Origin: Pseudomonadota bacterium
GTDB lineage: Bacteria > Pseudomonadota > Alphaproteobacteria > Acetobacterales > Acetobacteraceae
Reading direction: 5' to 3'
NCBI GenBank assembly: GCA_021818425.1
Contig: JAKAEC010000006.1
Location: 1-61,551, forward strand
DNA: 61,551 nucleotides
Shown: positions 1 to 8,905 of the stretch, one piece after another
Layout of the letters: each line of letters opens with the position of its first letter
Numbering within the stretch: position 1 is the first letter of the stretch
Position numbers and translations under genes: made by a program
The notes under the pieces: generated by a model
Seen by the model: only the letters and a program-made list of their open reading frames with translations
Told to the model about the DNA's origin: nothing
Databases searched by the model: none

Positions 1-159
1 CAAAACGACCGCACCTTCCCCATAAATGCCGCACGCCAAGGTCGCCTCCAAAATCCGGGCGGCGGCCTTGGCCGCTTGGTTTTGCGCGCCGCGCCATTCT
101 GTCTATAACCGACGCGGTATTGCGCGGCGCCGTCGCATTCAACAGGGGCAGGACACAAA

Positions 160-1140
160 TTGGGAGATATGGAAGATGCGGCGCCGCCGCGTGTGGTGTT
201 TCTCGACCGCGCCACGCTCGGACCTTCGGCGCGGTTGCGCTCGCTCGCAGTAGCTCACGATTTTGTCAGCTTCGATGCAACACCGCCCGCGTTCATTGAG
301 GAGCGTATCGCGGATGCCGATATCGTCATTACCAACAAAACCCCTTTGCGCGCCCCGTCCATTATGGCAGCGCCGCGGCTGCGCCTAATCGCCGTCGCCG
401 CCACGGGAACAGATGTCGTGGATCTTGCCGCCTGCCGTGCGCAGAACGTGGCGGTGTGCAACATCCGAGATTATGCGCTGAACACGGTACCTGAGCATAC
501 CTTCGCGCTCATCCTCGCACTGCGTCGCAGCCTTCTGGCATACCGCGCCTCGGTCGCGGAGGGGCGTTGGCAGCGGAGTGGGCAGTTCTGCTATTTTGAC
601 TTCCCGATCAAGGACCTTGCGGGTGCCACGTTGGGCGTGTTTGGCCGCGGGGCGCTGGGTTCGGCCGTGGCTAGGCTTGGTAAAGCTTTTGGCATGGAGG
701 TCATTTTCGCCGGGCGCAAGGGCGATGTTCCAACGCGCGCGGGCTATGTGCCGTTTGAGGAGGCACTTCGCCGTTCAGATATTCTCACGCTGCATTGCCC
801 GCTCACCCTCGCCACACGACACCTCATAGGCACGCCGGAATTCGCGCTCATGGCGCGCCGTCCCCTGCTTATCAATACCGCCCGTGGTGGGCTCGTCGAT
901 GAGCTCGCATTGGGCAAGGCGTTACGCTCCGGGCAAATTGCTGGGGCAGGATTCGATGTCGCGAGCGAGGAGCCGCCGCCGCCCGATCATCCGCTCTTGG
1001 CGCTGAGTGATTTGCCGAATTTCATTCTTACCCCTCACGTCGCTTGGGCCAGTGAAGATGCGATGCAGGTCTTGGCGGATCAGCTTGTTGGAAATATAGA
1101 GGCATTTTTGGCTAACGCACCACGGAACCTTGTACAATGA
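160..1140 (+). CDS. D-2-hydroxyacid dehydrogenase (glycerate dehydrogenase / hydroxypyruvate reductase-like)
   Basis: A 326-residue NAD(P)-dependent D-2-hydroxyacid dehydrogenase. The Rossmann glycine motif GRGALGSA is visible near residue 165. The family catalytic residues follow in order: Arg in NTARGG, Glu in ASEEPPP and His in LTPHVAW. It likely reduces hydroxypyruvate or glyoxylate to glycerate or glycolate in the cytoplasm. The next gene is glycerate 2-kinase and overlaps it by 4 nt (ATGA), so the pair probably takes hydroxypyruvate to 2-phosphoglycerate. The start is uncertain. TTG at 160 has a purine-rich GGCAGGA about 7 nt upstream, whereas ATG at 169 would have GGGAG only 2 nt away. 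Exact substrate cannot be read from sequence. Confidence 0.88.
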   Translation: MGDMEDAAPPRVVFLDRATLGPSARLRSLAVAHDFVSFDATPPAFIEERIADADIVITNKTPLRAPSIMAAPRLRLIAVAATGTDVVDLAACRAQNVAVCNIRDYALNTVPEHTFALILALRRSLLAYRASVAEGRWQRSGQFCYFDFPIKDLAGATLGVFGRGALGSAVARLGKAFGMEVIFAGRKGDVPTRAGYVPFEEALRRSDILTLHCPLTLATRHLIGTPEFALMARRPLLINTARGGLVDELALGKALRSGQIAGAGFDVASEEPPPPDHPLLALSDLPNFILTPHVAWASEDAMQVLADQLVGNIEAFLANAPRNLVQ

Positions 1141-2414
1141 CCAATCCTGCTACCCTTCTCCGCGCCGCTTTCGACGAAGCTGTGGCCGCCGCCGACCCGA
1201 TGCGCTGCCTGGGGCCTTTCTTGCCGGAGCGCCCGCGCGGGCGGTTGGTTGTGCTCGGTGCCGGCAAGGGGGCAGCTTCCATGGCCCGGGCCGTCGAAGC
1301 ACATTACGGCGCACCGTTGGAAGGGTTGGTTGTCACGCGCTATGGCCACGCCTTGCCTACGCAGTGGATCGAGGTAGTCGAGGCATCGCACCCGGTTCCC
1401 GATGCCGCTGGGCTTGAGGCCGCCCAACGCTGCCTTGAGATCGCACAGGGGCTCGGACCGGATGATCTGCTGCTGGCCCTAGTCTCTGGCGGCGGCTCAG
1501 CGCTGCTTACTTTGCCGCTGCCAGGCATTGCGCTGACCGAGATCCAGACGCTCTATCGTGCCTTGCTGGGCTCGGGCGCCACCATCAACGAGTTCAACTG
1601 CGTACGCCGGCATTTATCGCGGACCCAGGGCGGTCGTCTAGCGGCGGCGGCGTTCCCCGCGCGGGTTGTCGGGCTTTTGATGTCCGACGTGCCGGGCGAT
1701 GATCCAGCAGCGATCGCCTCAGGGCCTGTTGTCGCTGATCCTTCCACCAGTGCCGAAGCGGCGGCCATTCTCGCGCATTATCGCATCGAGGTGCCGCCCT
1801 CGGTTGCAGCCGCGCTGGCCTCGGCCGGGAGTGAGAGCGTCAAGCCCGGAGATTCGCGGCTTGCTACGGCGGAGGTGCATATGACAGTCACTCCACAGGT
1901 CTCGCTGGATGCGGCGGCGCGGCTAATTGCTGCTGAGGGCCTGCCTGCCCATATTCTCAGCGACCGGCTCGAGGGCGAAGCCAGAGATGCGGGCGCGGTG
2001 CTGGCTTCGATCGCCAGGCAGGTCGCTGCGCGCGGCGAACCGTTCACGGCTCCCTGTGTGCTGCTTTCTGGCGGCGAGACAACTGTAACCTTGCGCGCTA
2101 ATCAGGAGGCGGGGCGGGGCGGGCGTAATGTCGAATTCCTGCTAGCCTTTGGTCTGGCGGCGCAAGATCACCCCGGCATTTATGCCCTTGCAGCTGATAC
2201 TGACGGCATTGACGGGGTTGAGGAAATCGCCGGTGCCATCTGGACGCCTGGCACATCTGCGCGTGCCGTGGCACTTGGGCTTGATCCGCGCGCTTACTTG
2301 GCTCGGCACGACGGGCATGGCTTCTTTGAAGCCCTTGGACAGTCCATCGTCACCGGGCCAACGCATACGAACGTAAACGATTTCCGGGCGATTTACATCG
2401 CGCCACCGGGTTGA
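1137..2414 (+). CDS. Glycerate 2-kinase (GckA/TtuD type, MOFRL family)
   Basis: A 425-residue protein of the DUF4147/MOFRL glycerate kinase family, which phosphorylates D-glycerate to 2-phosphoglycerate. Visible family features are the N-terminal GAGKGAASM loop (about residue 37), LVSGGGSALL (about 114), MSDVPGDDP (about 182), LSGGETTVT (about 310) and the C-terminal GRNVEFLLA and ALAADTDGIDG segments. It is translationally coupled to the upstream hydroxyacid dehydrogenase (4-nt overlap). Its 3' end overlaps the convergent metal efflux gene by 22 nt. Length is normal for the family. Confidence 0.93.
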   Translation: MTNPATLLRAAFDEAVAAADPMRCLGPFLPERPRGRLVVLGAGKGAASMARAVEAHYGAPLEGLVVTRYGHALPTQWIEVVEASHPVPDAAGLEAAQRCLEIAQGLGPDDLLLALVSGGGSALLTLPLPGIALTEIQTLYRALLGSGATINEFNCVRRHLSRTQGGRLAAAAFPARVVGLLMSDVPGDDPAAIASGPVVADPSTSAEAAAILAHYRIEVPPSVAAALASAGSESVKPGDSRLATAEVHMTVTPQVSLDAAARLIAAEGLPAHILSDRLEGEARDAGAVLASIARQVAARGEPFTAPCVLLSGGETTVTLRANQEAGRGGRNVEFLLAFGLAAQDHPGIYALAADTDGIDGVEEIAGAIWTPGTSARAVALGLDPRAYLARHDGHGFFEALGQSIVTGPTHTNVNDFRAIYIAPPG

Positions 2415-3394
2415 CGCTGTTGCACCTCGATTGTGAGGTGGGAGAGCGAAGCGAAGCGCGAGAGCCTGTGGCGGTAATAGGCGGCATCGCGGGCCTCAGC
2501 CGTAGCAACAGACAAGATAGCACCAAAGTGCCCCGGCCCCAGTCGCCACAAATGCAGATCGGCTAGCTCGTCCCCGTCGTTTTCGATTGTGCCGCGCAGT
2601 CGCTCCTGCAAGGCGGTGTCGGGCGTCATGTCAAGCAGAATGCCGGTTGTGTCGCGGATCAGTCTAGCTGCCCAGCTGGCGATTACAATTGCTCCGACGA
2701 TACCCACTAGGGGATCCATCCATAGCCAGCCGAAGCTGCGGGCCAGCAACAGCCCCGCAATGACCAGAACGGAGACTGCGGCATCGGCGGCAACGTGCAT
2801 AACGGCGGCACGCATATTGTTGTCTCGTGCTCCTGCGCCATGAGCGTGCTCGTGCCGATGGTCGTGCCGATGGTCGTGGTGATGGTCATGGTCATGGTCG
2901 TGGTGATGGTCATGGTCGTGGTGATGGCCATGATCGTGCCCGGCTGAAAGGATGACCGCGCTCGCCAAATTCACCACGAGCCCGACAAAGGCGATAGGAA
3001 TCGCGGCCGCAAAATGAATCGGGACCGGTGCCAAAAAACGGTTCACCGCCTCGTAAAGGATGAACAGTGAGATCATCGCGAGGACAACGGCGCTGGTGAA
3101 ACCGGCTAGGTCGCCTAGCTTGCCGGTGCCGAATGAAAACCGCGGATCATCGGCATGGTGGCGGGCATAGCGATAGGCGAATGCAGCCAGCAGTAAGGCG
3201 CCGGCATGGGTGCTCATGTGCAGGCCGTCAGCTATGAGTGCCAGCGAGCCAAATAGCCAGCCACCGACAATTTCGGCTACCATCATCGCCCCGCAAAGCC
3301 AGATCACCCACCAGACGCGGTGCTCATTGCGTGCATGATCGGAGGCAAGAAAAAAATGGTCATGGCGGACAATTTCCGCGGCTTGGTTAGGCAT
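2393..3394 (-). CDS. dmeF: CDF-family divalent metal efflux transporter, DmeF type (Co/Ni/Zn)
   Basis: A 333-residue cation diffusion facilitator of the inner membrane, exporting divalent metal by proton exchange. The DmeF-type stretch DGLHMSTHAG (transmembrane metal site HxxxD region) and the following RFSFGTGKLGDLAGF are visible. A second metal site lies in HVAADAAVSV. The cytoplasmic loop between helices IV and V is an extraordinary His/Asp/Arg run (about residues 160-190), encoded by repeated GATGGTCATG-like triplets. The C-terminal cytoplasmic domain is short. ATG at 3394 is chosen, because the longer form would use TTG at 3409. Metal specificity is inferred from resemblance to Cupriavidus DmeF and not proven. 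The gene overlaps the convergent glycerate kinase by 22 nt. Confidence 0.82.
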   Translation of the reverse strand: MPNQAAEIVRHDHFFLASDHARNEHRVWWVIWLCGAMMVAEIVGGWLFGSLALIADGLHMSTHAGALLLAAFAYRYARHHADDPRFSFGTGKLGDLAGFTSAVVLAMISLFILYEAVNRFLAPVPIHFAAAIPIAFVGLVVNLASAVILSAGHDHGHHHDHDHHHDHDHDHHHDHRHDHRHEHAHGAGARDNNMRAAVMHVAADAAVSVLVIAGLLLARSFGWLWMDPLVGIVGAIVIASWAARLIRDTTGILLDMTPDTALQERLRGTIENDGDELADLHLWRLGPGHFGAILSVATAEARDAAYYRHRLSRFASLSHLTIEVQQRQPGGAM

Positions 3395-3454
3395 GGCGAC
3401 TCGCTTCAACAGGCTTTGTTTGTCCGGTCTTTACCACATCCGCTCCGGATCGTC

Positions 3455-4333
3455 TCAGGTATCCTGGGCAGGTAAGTCTTCCGGCTTTACGCGGCGGGCG
3501 CGGAGCTTGCGGATGCGCCGCGCATCCGCGTCCAACACCATGAACTCCACTCCGGCGGGGTGGCTAATGATTTCGCCTCGCGTCGGCACGCGTTCAGCGA
3601 GGTTGAACACCAGGCCGCCCACTGTTTCGATGTCGGCCTCGCGCTCATCCTCCGAGAGAACAGGGCCGATCCTTTCCTCGAACTCTTCCACCGGCATGCG
3701 GGCATTGATGTCATAGGATCCATCGGCCCGTTCAACCACCATCGGCCCTTCAATTTCATCATGTTCGTCGGAAATATCGCCGACGATGGTTTCTACCAAA
3801 TCTTCGATGGTCACCAGCCCGTCGATGCCCCCATACTCATCCACGACCAGGGCCAGATGTGTGTGCATTTGCCGCATCTGCAGTAGCAAATCCAGCACCG
3901 CAATCTGCGGTGCCACCATCAGTGGCTTGCGCAGGATTTTTTCCAACGCGAAATCCGAAGGCGCACCGGTGAAGCCGAATACGTCCTTGATGTGCACCAT
4001 GCCTGCCACGTCATCCAGATGCTCGCGGTAGACCGGCATGCGTGAATGGCCCTCCTTGCGAATAATCGCCAGAGCTTCGTCTAGCGTCACGTCCGCCTTC
4101 ATCGCCACGATATCCGGGCGGGGGATCATCACGTCATCCGCGGTGATATCACGTAGCCGCAGCACATTGCCGATGAGCGCACGCTCTTGGGCATTGAGGT
4201 CGAGCGATTCGCTGTCTGTCTGCTCATCCTCTGGGCCAGCTTCCTGCTGCTGCACCAGTTCCGCGATGCTTTCACGCACCGATTGTTCCTGGTTGCGTAG
4301 CCTGCTCAGAAAACGGGAAAGCGCGCTGCTCAC
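3455..4333 (-). CDS. corC: CorC/HlyC-type CBS-domain protein (transport/hemolysin-like)
   Basis: A 292-residue soluble member of the CorC/TlyC family: acidic N-terminus, the signature VMIPRPDIVAM (about residue 67), two CBS domains (about 75-190, with SRMPVYRE and LALVVDEYGG) and a C-terminal CorC_HlyC domain (about 205-285, ending RRIRKLRARR). Known relatives assist Mg/Co efflux or bind adenosine nucleotides. There are no transmembrane segments, unlike the longer CNNM-type proteins. It is downstream of ybeY with a 4-nt overlap in the conserved miaB-phoH-ybeY-corC order. Confidence 0.92.
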   Translation of the reverse strand: MSSALSRFLSRLRNQEQSVRESIAELVQQQEAGPEDEQTDSESLDLNAQERALIGNVLRLRDITADDVMIPRPDIVAMKADVTLDEALAIIRKEGHSRMPVYREHLDDVAGMVHIKDVFGFTGAPSDFALEKILRKPLMVAPQIAVLDLLLQMRQMHTHLALVVDEYGGIDGLVTIEDLVETIVGDISDEHDEIEGPMVVERADGSYDINARMPVEEFEERIGPVLSEDEREADIETVGGLVFNLAERVPTRGEIISHPAGVEFMVLDADARRIRKLRARRVKPEDLPAQDT

Positions 4334-4770
4334 CGATTTTTCCAGGGGTTAGGCACGCGTAACCGCGCCAGGATGCGGGCTTCTTCCGCTTCCATCTCCC
4401 GTGCCTCGCCCGGGTGGTGATGATCATAGCCCCGCAGATGTAGCGCACCGTGCACGATCAGGTGGGTGAGATGGTTGGCAACACTCTTACGTTCGCGTTT
4501 TGCCTCGCGTGCAACTACGCCGAAGGCCAGCAATATTTCCGGCGGCCGTTCGTAGGTGAGTACATTGGTGGGTTTGTACTTGCCCCGGTCGCGGAAGTTC
4601 AGTTTTTTTACAACCCGATCATCGGTTAGCGCTACGCTTGCAGAGCAGCCTGAGGCCGCCAGAGCTCGCCCAACCCGTAGCACGGCATTAGGCACGTGGG
4701 CGCGCCAGCGCCGGTCCGTGATCACAACTTCAAACCCCCCGGGGGGGGTGGTACTTCCAGGGCCGTCCAT
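4330..4770 (-). CDS. ybeY: Endoribonuclease YbeY (16S rRNA maturation)
   Basis: A 146-residue YbeY. The zinc-binding/catalytic motif HGALHLRGYDHHHP (about residues 110-123) carries the three histidines of the HxxxHxxGYDH signature. The upstream FRDRGKYKPTNVLT segment matches the usual (K/R)xTDVLSF region, here ending TNVLT. It acts as a metal-dependent endoribonuclease in 16S rRNA 3'-end processing and ribosome quality control. The 5' end contains a C6G8 homopolymer pair (4735-4748) encoding Pro-Pro-Gly-Gly. It lies between phoH (50 nt upstream) and corC (4-nt overlap). Confidence 0.93.
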   Translation of the reverse strand: MDGPGSTTPPGGFEVVITDRRWRAHVPNAVLRVGRALAASGCSASVALTDDRVVKKLNFRDRGKYKPTNVLTYERPPEILLAFGVVAREAKRERKSVANHLTHLIVHGALHLRGYDHHHPGEAREMEAEEARILARLRVPNPWKNR

Positions 4771-4819
4771 TGTTCTTTGGTCTGTCGCAAAGCCAAGGGG
4801 GAAGAGTCAACCTTAACGC

Positions 4820-5842
4820 TTACGCTTGCCGCTCGCGAGCATGCTCCTTCACCGCGTTGTAACGCTGATCATAGGCTTCTACGATTCGCCCCACCAGTGG
4901 ATGGCGTACCACATCGGTGTTGGTAAACCGCATTACGCCGATGCCCTGCACGCCCTCCAGCGTATCCAGCGCGTCCGCGAGGCCAGAGCGCGTGTTGGGA
5001 GGCAGGTCAATTTGCGAAAGGTCCCCCGTGATCACCATTCGCGTGCCTTCACCCATGCGGGTTAAAAACATTTTCATCTGCACGGCAGTGGTATTTTGAG
5101 CCTCGTCCAGAATTACGAAGGCATGAGCCAGCGTGCGGCCGCGCATGAAGGCCAGTGGGGCAATCTCAATCTCGCCAGTGGCCATACGCCGTGTCAGTTG
5201 GTCGCCGGGCAGCAAATCGTTCAGCGCGTCGTACAGAGGGCGAAGATAAGGGTCTACCTTCTCTTTCATGTCGCCGGGCAGGAAGCCAAGTCGTTCGCCA
5301 GCCTCCACTGCGGGGCGGGAGAGCACGATTCGGTCCACCCGGCCGGAGGTGAGCATCGCCACGGCCTGGGCCACCGCCAAATAGGTCTTGCCGGTGCCGG
5401 CGGGGCCGAGACCAAAAACCATCTCATGCCGTGCCAGCGTGTCGATATAAGCTGCCTGGCCCTGGCTGCGCGGGCCGACGGCGCCCTTGCGGGTGCGAAT
5501 GGCCGGCAGATCCGAAAGCGGCAGGCGCGGTTCGTTCGCTGGATCCGTGAGGCGTAGGGCGGCATCCACTTTGGGGCCGTCGATCATTTCGCCGCGTTCC
5601 AGCTGCTCATAAAGGGCTGCCAGTGCCGCTTCCGCCGCCACCACCTGTTCGCCCGTGCCTGAGATGGAAACCTTGTTACCTCGGCAGGCCAGGCGCACGC
5701 CCAGCCTTTGTTCGATCCGGGCCAGATGCCGGTCATGATCTCCAAGGAGCATCGGCAGTAGCGTGTTGTCGCCGAAGGTCATGGTGAGAGAGCGCGCAAG
5801 CGCTGGGGAGTTGCGGGCCGGGGTGGCTATGATCTGGCTCAA
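4820..5842 (-). CDS. phoH: PhoH-family ATPase
   Basis: A 340-residue PhoH protein. The N-terminal KH-like part (about residues 40-90) is followed by the P-loop GLGPAGTGKTYLA (about 145) and the Walker B region FVILDEAQNTT, then GDLSQIDLP. PhoH/YbeZ proteins are cytoplasmic nucleotide hydrolases that partner YbeY in RNA processing, and the adjacent ybeY supports that role. The ATG overlaps the miaB stop by 4 nt, indicating translational coupling. Length is typical. Confidence 0.95.
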   Translation of the reverse strand: MSQIIATPARNSPALARSLTMTFGDNTLLPMLLGDHDRHLARIEQRLGVRLACRGNKVSISGTGEQVVAAEAALAALYEQLERGEMIDGPKVDAALRLTDPANEPRLPLSDLPAIRTRKGAVGPRSQGQAAYIDTLARHEMVFGLGPAGTGKTYLAVAQAVAMLTSGRVDRIVLSRPAVEAGERLGFLPGDMKEKVDPYLRPLYDALNDLLPGDQLTRRMATGEIEIAPLAFMRGRTLAHAFVILDEAQNTTAVQMKMFLTRMGEGTRMVITGDLSQIDLPPNTRSGLADALDTLEGVQGIGVMRFTNTDVVRHPLVGRIVEAYDQRYNAVKEHARERQA

Positions 5843-7197
5843 GCGGCGATTTGCTCCTTATCCACAAGAGTGCCTAGCAAGGAATTGGGATTGGCATGAT
5901 GAATTTTCACCATGCGTACCTGCCCGGTGAGGTTCGCGTCATGCTGAACCACTACCGGCTGCAGCCAAAGCGAGCGCCCGGCGATCTGCCCCGGATGGCG
6001 CCCGGAACCGGTGAACAGCACAGGTGTCTCCAGCCCCACTATTCGGGCGTTGAACGTGTTTTGCTGTTCGCGCAGCAGGGCCTGCAAATTCTGCAGCCTA
6101 GCGTCTGCAACTGCCGCATCCACTTGCGGCTGGCTGGCAGCAGGCGTGCCTGGGCGCGGCGAATAGGTGAACGAATAAGCAAGCGCGAAGCCGGTCTCGC
6201 GGATCAGCGCCATTGTGTCGGCGAAATCTGCGTCCGTTTCGCCGGGATGGCCAACGATGAAATCCGAGGAGAATGCGATATCCGGCCGAGCTTGGCGCAG
6301 CCGCTCCACGATGCGCCTGAAATCATCAGCCGTGTGCTTACGGTTCATGGCGCGCAGGATTTTGTCGGAACCTGATTGAACGGGCAGATGCAAAAAGGGC
6401 ATCAGCTTTGCGTTGTCTCGGTGCGCCGAAATCAACTCATCTGACATGTCGTTGGGGTGGGAGGTGGTGTAGCGGATGCGCTCCAGCCCTTCGATCTCCG
6501 CAATTCTGTCCAGCAGTCGAGCGAGGCTCCACGGGGCGCCATCCGGCCCCTCGCCATGGTAAGCATTTACATTCTGGCCGAGCAGAGCGATTTCCCGCGC
6601 ACCTAGCGCCACCATGCGCTTCGCTTCCGCAAGCACGTTTGCTACCGGGCGGGAGGCTTCTGCTCCGCGCGTATAGGGCACCACGCAGAAGGAACAAAAT
6701 TTGTCGCAGCCTTCCTGAATTGAGAGGAAAGAGATCACGCCTTGAGGTGCCGCATCATCCGGCAAATGGTCGAATTTCTGTTCCACCGGAAAATCCGTGT
6801 CGATCACCACGCCATTTTTGCGATGCGCTTGGGCAATCAGTTCCGGCAGGCGATGATAGGCTTGCGGGCCGACCACCAGATCTACGAATGGGGCGCGCTT
6901 CGCCAGTACTTCACCCTCCGCCTGTGCCACGCAACCAGTGACGGCGATCATCATGTTGCCGCCTTGCGCTTCCTTCATGACACGTAGCCGGCCAAGCTGA
7001 GAGAAGACTTTCTCCTCAGCCCGTTCACGGATATGGCAGGTATTGAGGATAACCATATCCGCCCCTTCCGGTGTATCCACTGTGGTGTAACCGAGCGGGC
7101 GAAGCAGGTCGGTCATTCGGGCGCTGTCGTACACATTCATCTGGCAGCCATGGGTTACCACGTGCAGCTTACGGGTTTTGCGGTCGGCCGTACTCAT
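5839..7197 (-). CDS. miaB: tRNA-2-methylthio-N6-dimethylallyladenosine synthase MiaB
   Basis: A 452-residue radical-SAM methylthiotransferase that adds the methylthio group to i6A37 of tRNAs. Seen in order: N-terminal UPF0004 domain with GCQMN (about residue 16), NTCHIRE and VTGCVAQ, supplying the three cysteines of the auxiliary cluster; the radical SAM motif CDKFCSFC (about 165); FLHLPVQSGS; and a C-terminal TRAM domain (about 380-445). It heads the minus-strand miaB-phoH-ybeY-corC cluster, with 4-nt coupling to phoH. Length matches the family. Confidence 0.97.
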   Translation of the reverse strand: MSTADRKTRKLHVVTHGCQMNVYDSARMTDLLRPLGYTTVDTPEGADMVILNTCHIRERAEEKVFSQLGRLRVMKEAQGGNMMIAVTGCVAQAEGEVLAKRAPFVDLVVGPQAYHRLPELIAQAHRKNGVVIDTDFPVEQKFDHLPDDAAPQGVISFLSIQEGCDKFCSFCVVPYTRGAEASRPVANVLAEAKRMVALGAREIALLGQNVNAYHGEGPDGAPWSLARLLDRIAEIEGLERIRYTTSHPNDMSDELISAHRDNAKLMPFLHLPVQSGSDKILRAMNRKHTADDFRRIVERLRQARPDIAFSSDFIVGHPGETDADFADTMALIRETGFALAYSFTYSPRPGTPAASQPQVDAAVADARLQNLQALLREQQNTFNARIVGLETPVLFTGSGRHPGQIAGRSLWLQPVVVQHDANLTGQVRMVKIHHANPNSLLGTLVDKEQIAA

Positions 7198-7355
7198 ACG
7201 CTCACTTCCATCCGGTTCGTCAGGATGGAGAAACGCATGGCGGGCCTACAGGTCAAGCGCAAAGCTTGAGAATCCTCCTGAGCATGATGCCATTCCGCTA
7301 TGCGGGGACGTGCCGTGTCAAGAAAATTCGGGTGAAACTTTCGCGGCTCCGGCGT

Positions 7356-7871
7356 TCAAACGGCTTGGGGCTTCGTGATGTCCACCATGAATTCTGCTGT
7401 GAGGCCCTCCAGCGCGGCGCTCACATCCTTGGCCGAAAGCCCCGCCGGCAGGCCAAGTCGGGCAATCGCACGGAACATATCTTCACCGGTAAAGGCAGCG
7501 CTTTCAATGTAAGACGAGAATTCTTCGATATTAACGCCAAGGCCGCGCAGAGTTTGTGTCACTTCCCGCACAATGCCTGGGCGGTCATTGCCCAGTAACT
7601 CCAGTGTCACCTGCTCAGCTGGCGGCGAGGTCTCGCTGCCGACGACGACGTTCATCACCAGCCCGTCTGCCTTCAAAGCAGAAAGGGTGGCGGCCAGAGC
7701 CTCCACCCTTTCATTAGGCACGCCGACAAGCACAATCCCCGCGAAGGTTCCAGCCAGATGCGCGAGCCGGCTCTCTAGCCAGCTTCCGCCTCCGGCAGCG
7801 ATGGCTGCCGAAAGCAAATTAACAAGGCCGGGCCTGTCAGGCCCGACCAAGCTGACGACGAGTGATGCCAC
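7356..7871 (-). CDS. Tandem ACT-domain protein, GcvR-like
   Basis: A 171-residue protein made of two ACT domains (about residues 2-75 and 90-165), each with the loop consensus GxDRPG(L/I)V (VGPDRPGLV and GNDRPGIV). This is the architecture of GcvR, a regulator of the glycine cleavage system that acts by protein contact and lacks a DNA-binding domain. Whether it acts on glycine metabolism here is an inference. It starts 3 nt after the stop of the upstream Bax-inhibitor gene, so the two are probably cotranscribed. Confidence 0.8.
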   Translation of the reverse strand: MASLVVSLVGPDRPGLVNLLSAAIAAGGGSWLESRLAHLAGTFAGIVLVGVPNERVEALAATLSALKADGLVMNVVVGSETSPPAEQVTLELLGNDRPGIVREVTQTLRGLGVNIEEFSSYIESAAFTGEDMFRAIARLGLPAGLSAKDVSAALEGLTAEFMVDITKPQAV

Positions 7872-7874
7872 GAA

Positions 7875-8651
7875 TCAGCGCTGGCTGCGCTGGCCGAAGA
7901 TTTGCAGCATGAAAAGGAACAGGTTGATAAAGTTCAAGTAGAGCTGCAACGCATCATAGACCGAGCGCTTGCCCGCCGTTGCCGCACCATAGGCGGAGCC
8001 GAGCTGCAGGTAGCTGGTTTTGATCCGCTGGGTGTCATAGGCGGTAAGGCCGAGGAAGATGAACACGCCCAAAATGGAGATTGCGAAAGCCACAGCCGGG
8101 GAATGCAGGAAAATATTTACCAACATGGCGACGATGATGCCGATCAACCCCATGAAGAAGAAGCTGCCCCAGCTCGTTAGGTCACGCCCGGTCACATAGC
8201 CGTAAAGGCTGGTGGCCGCGAACATCGAGGCGGTAATGAAAAACACCTCTGCGATCGAGGTCTCAGTGTAGACCATGAATATGTTGGTCAGCGATGCGCC
8301 CATTGTCGCGCAGAATACCCAGAACAGGGTTTGTGCGGCGGTGGTCGAAAGCTTGTTCACACCGAAACTCAGCACCAGTACGAATGCCAGCGGCGCGAAG
8401 ATGGCGGCATAGGCAAGGATGGTGGGGTGCAGCATGACTCCGGCGGGCGTCTGGATCGGCTGGTAGAACAGGCTCATCAGCGCGGTATGAGAGATCGCGA
8501 ACGCGATTAGCCCAGTTAGGACCAAGCCGGACGCCATCCAGTTGTAAACGCGCAGCATATAGGCGCGCAGTCCCGCATCCAGCGCGGCGCTGCCATAGGC
8601 GGCATAGCCGGCCTGCACAGTGCGGTAGGATTGGTTCGGGTTGAAGGCCAT
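7875..8651 (-). CDS. Bax inhibitor-1/YccA family membrane protein
   Basis: A 258-residue integral membrane protein with seven hydrophobic segments beginning about residue 40. It ends in a short basic tail and contains the family region LGLTAYDTQRIKTSY with the C-terminal acidic/aromatic residues typical of BI-1/TMBIM proteins. Bacterial members are proton-sensitive calcium leak channels or partners of the FtsH protease; which applies here is not visible. A good ribosome site (AAAGGAGC) precedes the ATG. A sigma70-like promoter is proposed at 8698-8726. Confidence 0.9.
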   Translation of the reverse strand: MAFNPNQSYRTVQAGYAAYGSAALDAGLRAYMLRVYNWMASGLVLTGLIAFAISHTALMSLFYQPIQTPAGVMLHPTILAYAAIFAPLAFVLVLSFGVNKLSTTAAQTLFWVFCATMGASLTNIFMVYTETSIAEVFFITASMFAATSLYGYVTGRDLTSWGSFFFMGLIGIIVAMLVNIFLHSPAVAFAISILGVFIFLGLTAYDTQRIKTSYLQLGSAYGAATAGKRSVYDALQLYLNFINLFLFMLQIFGQRSQR

Positions 8652-8697
8652 GAGTTATAAAGCTCCTTTTATGCGCTCCATATGGGCACGCAGTGTC

Positions 8698-8726
8698 ATG
8701 ATTCACAGTATTTCTGCGGTTTTCAA
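8698..8726 (-). promoter_or_regulatory. Candidate sigma70-type promoter for the Bax-inhibitor/GcvR-like operon
   Basis: On the minus strand a TTGAAA -35 (8726-8721) is followed by a 17-nt spacer and AATCAT -10 (8703-8698). This is about 45 nt upstream of the ATG at 8651. The -35 matches consensus at 5 of 6 and the -10 at 4 of 6. Pattern-based only. Confidence 0.4.
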
Positions 8727-8810
8727 GTGAAATGGTGACGAAAAGCGCAATCATTTGGATACGAACTGTAATGAGGCTGACGCATCGCCAGGCAGACAGC
8801 CGAAAAATAA

Positions 8811-8845
8811 AAAGGTCCAGTCAACTTATAACTGACTGGACCTTT
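8811..8845 (-). terminator. Rho-independent terminator of rne
   Basis: A perfect 13-bp inverted repeat (8811-8823 with 8833-8845) has a 9-nt loop. Read on the minus strand it is followed by TTTTTATTTTT, the classical intrinsic terminator form. It lies 61 nt after the RNase E stop codon. The plus strand also has a short T tract, so it may be partly bidirectional. Confidence 0.92.
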
Positions 8846-8905
8846 AGAGCCTAAGCTAATTTCGGCTCTATCTCCTTGCCCGACTGCCTGCCGGGTCGAG
8901 ATCGG

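Noticed and set aside
2829-2943. Repeated short units suggesting a CRISPR-like array
   Set aside because: Units are codon-scale, imperfect and in frame in the metal exporter; no spacers.
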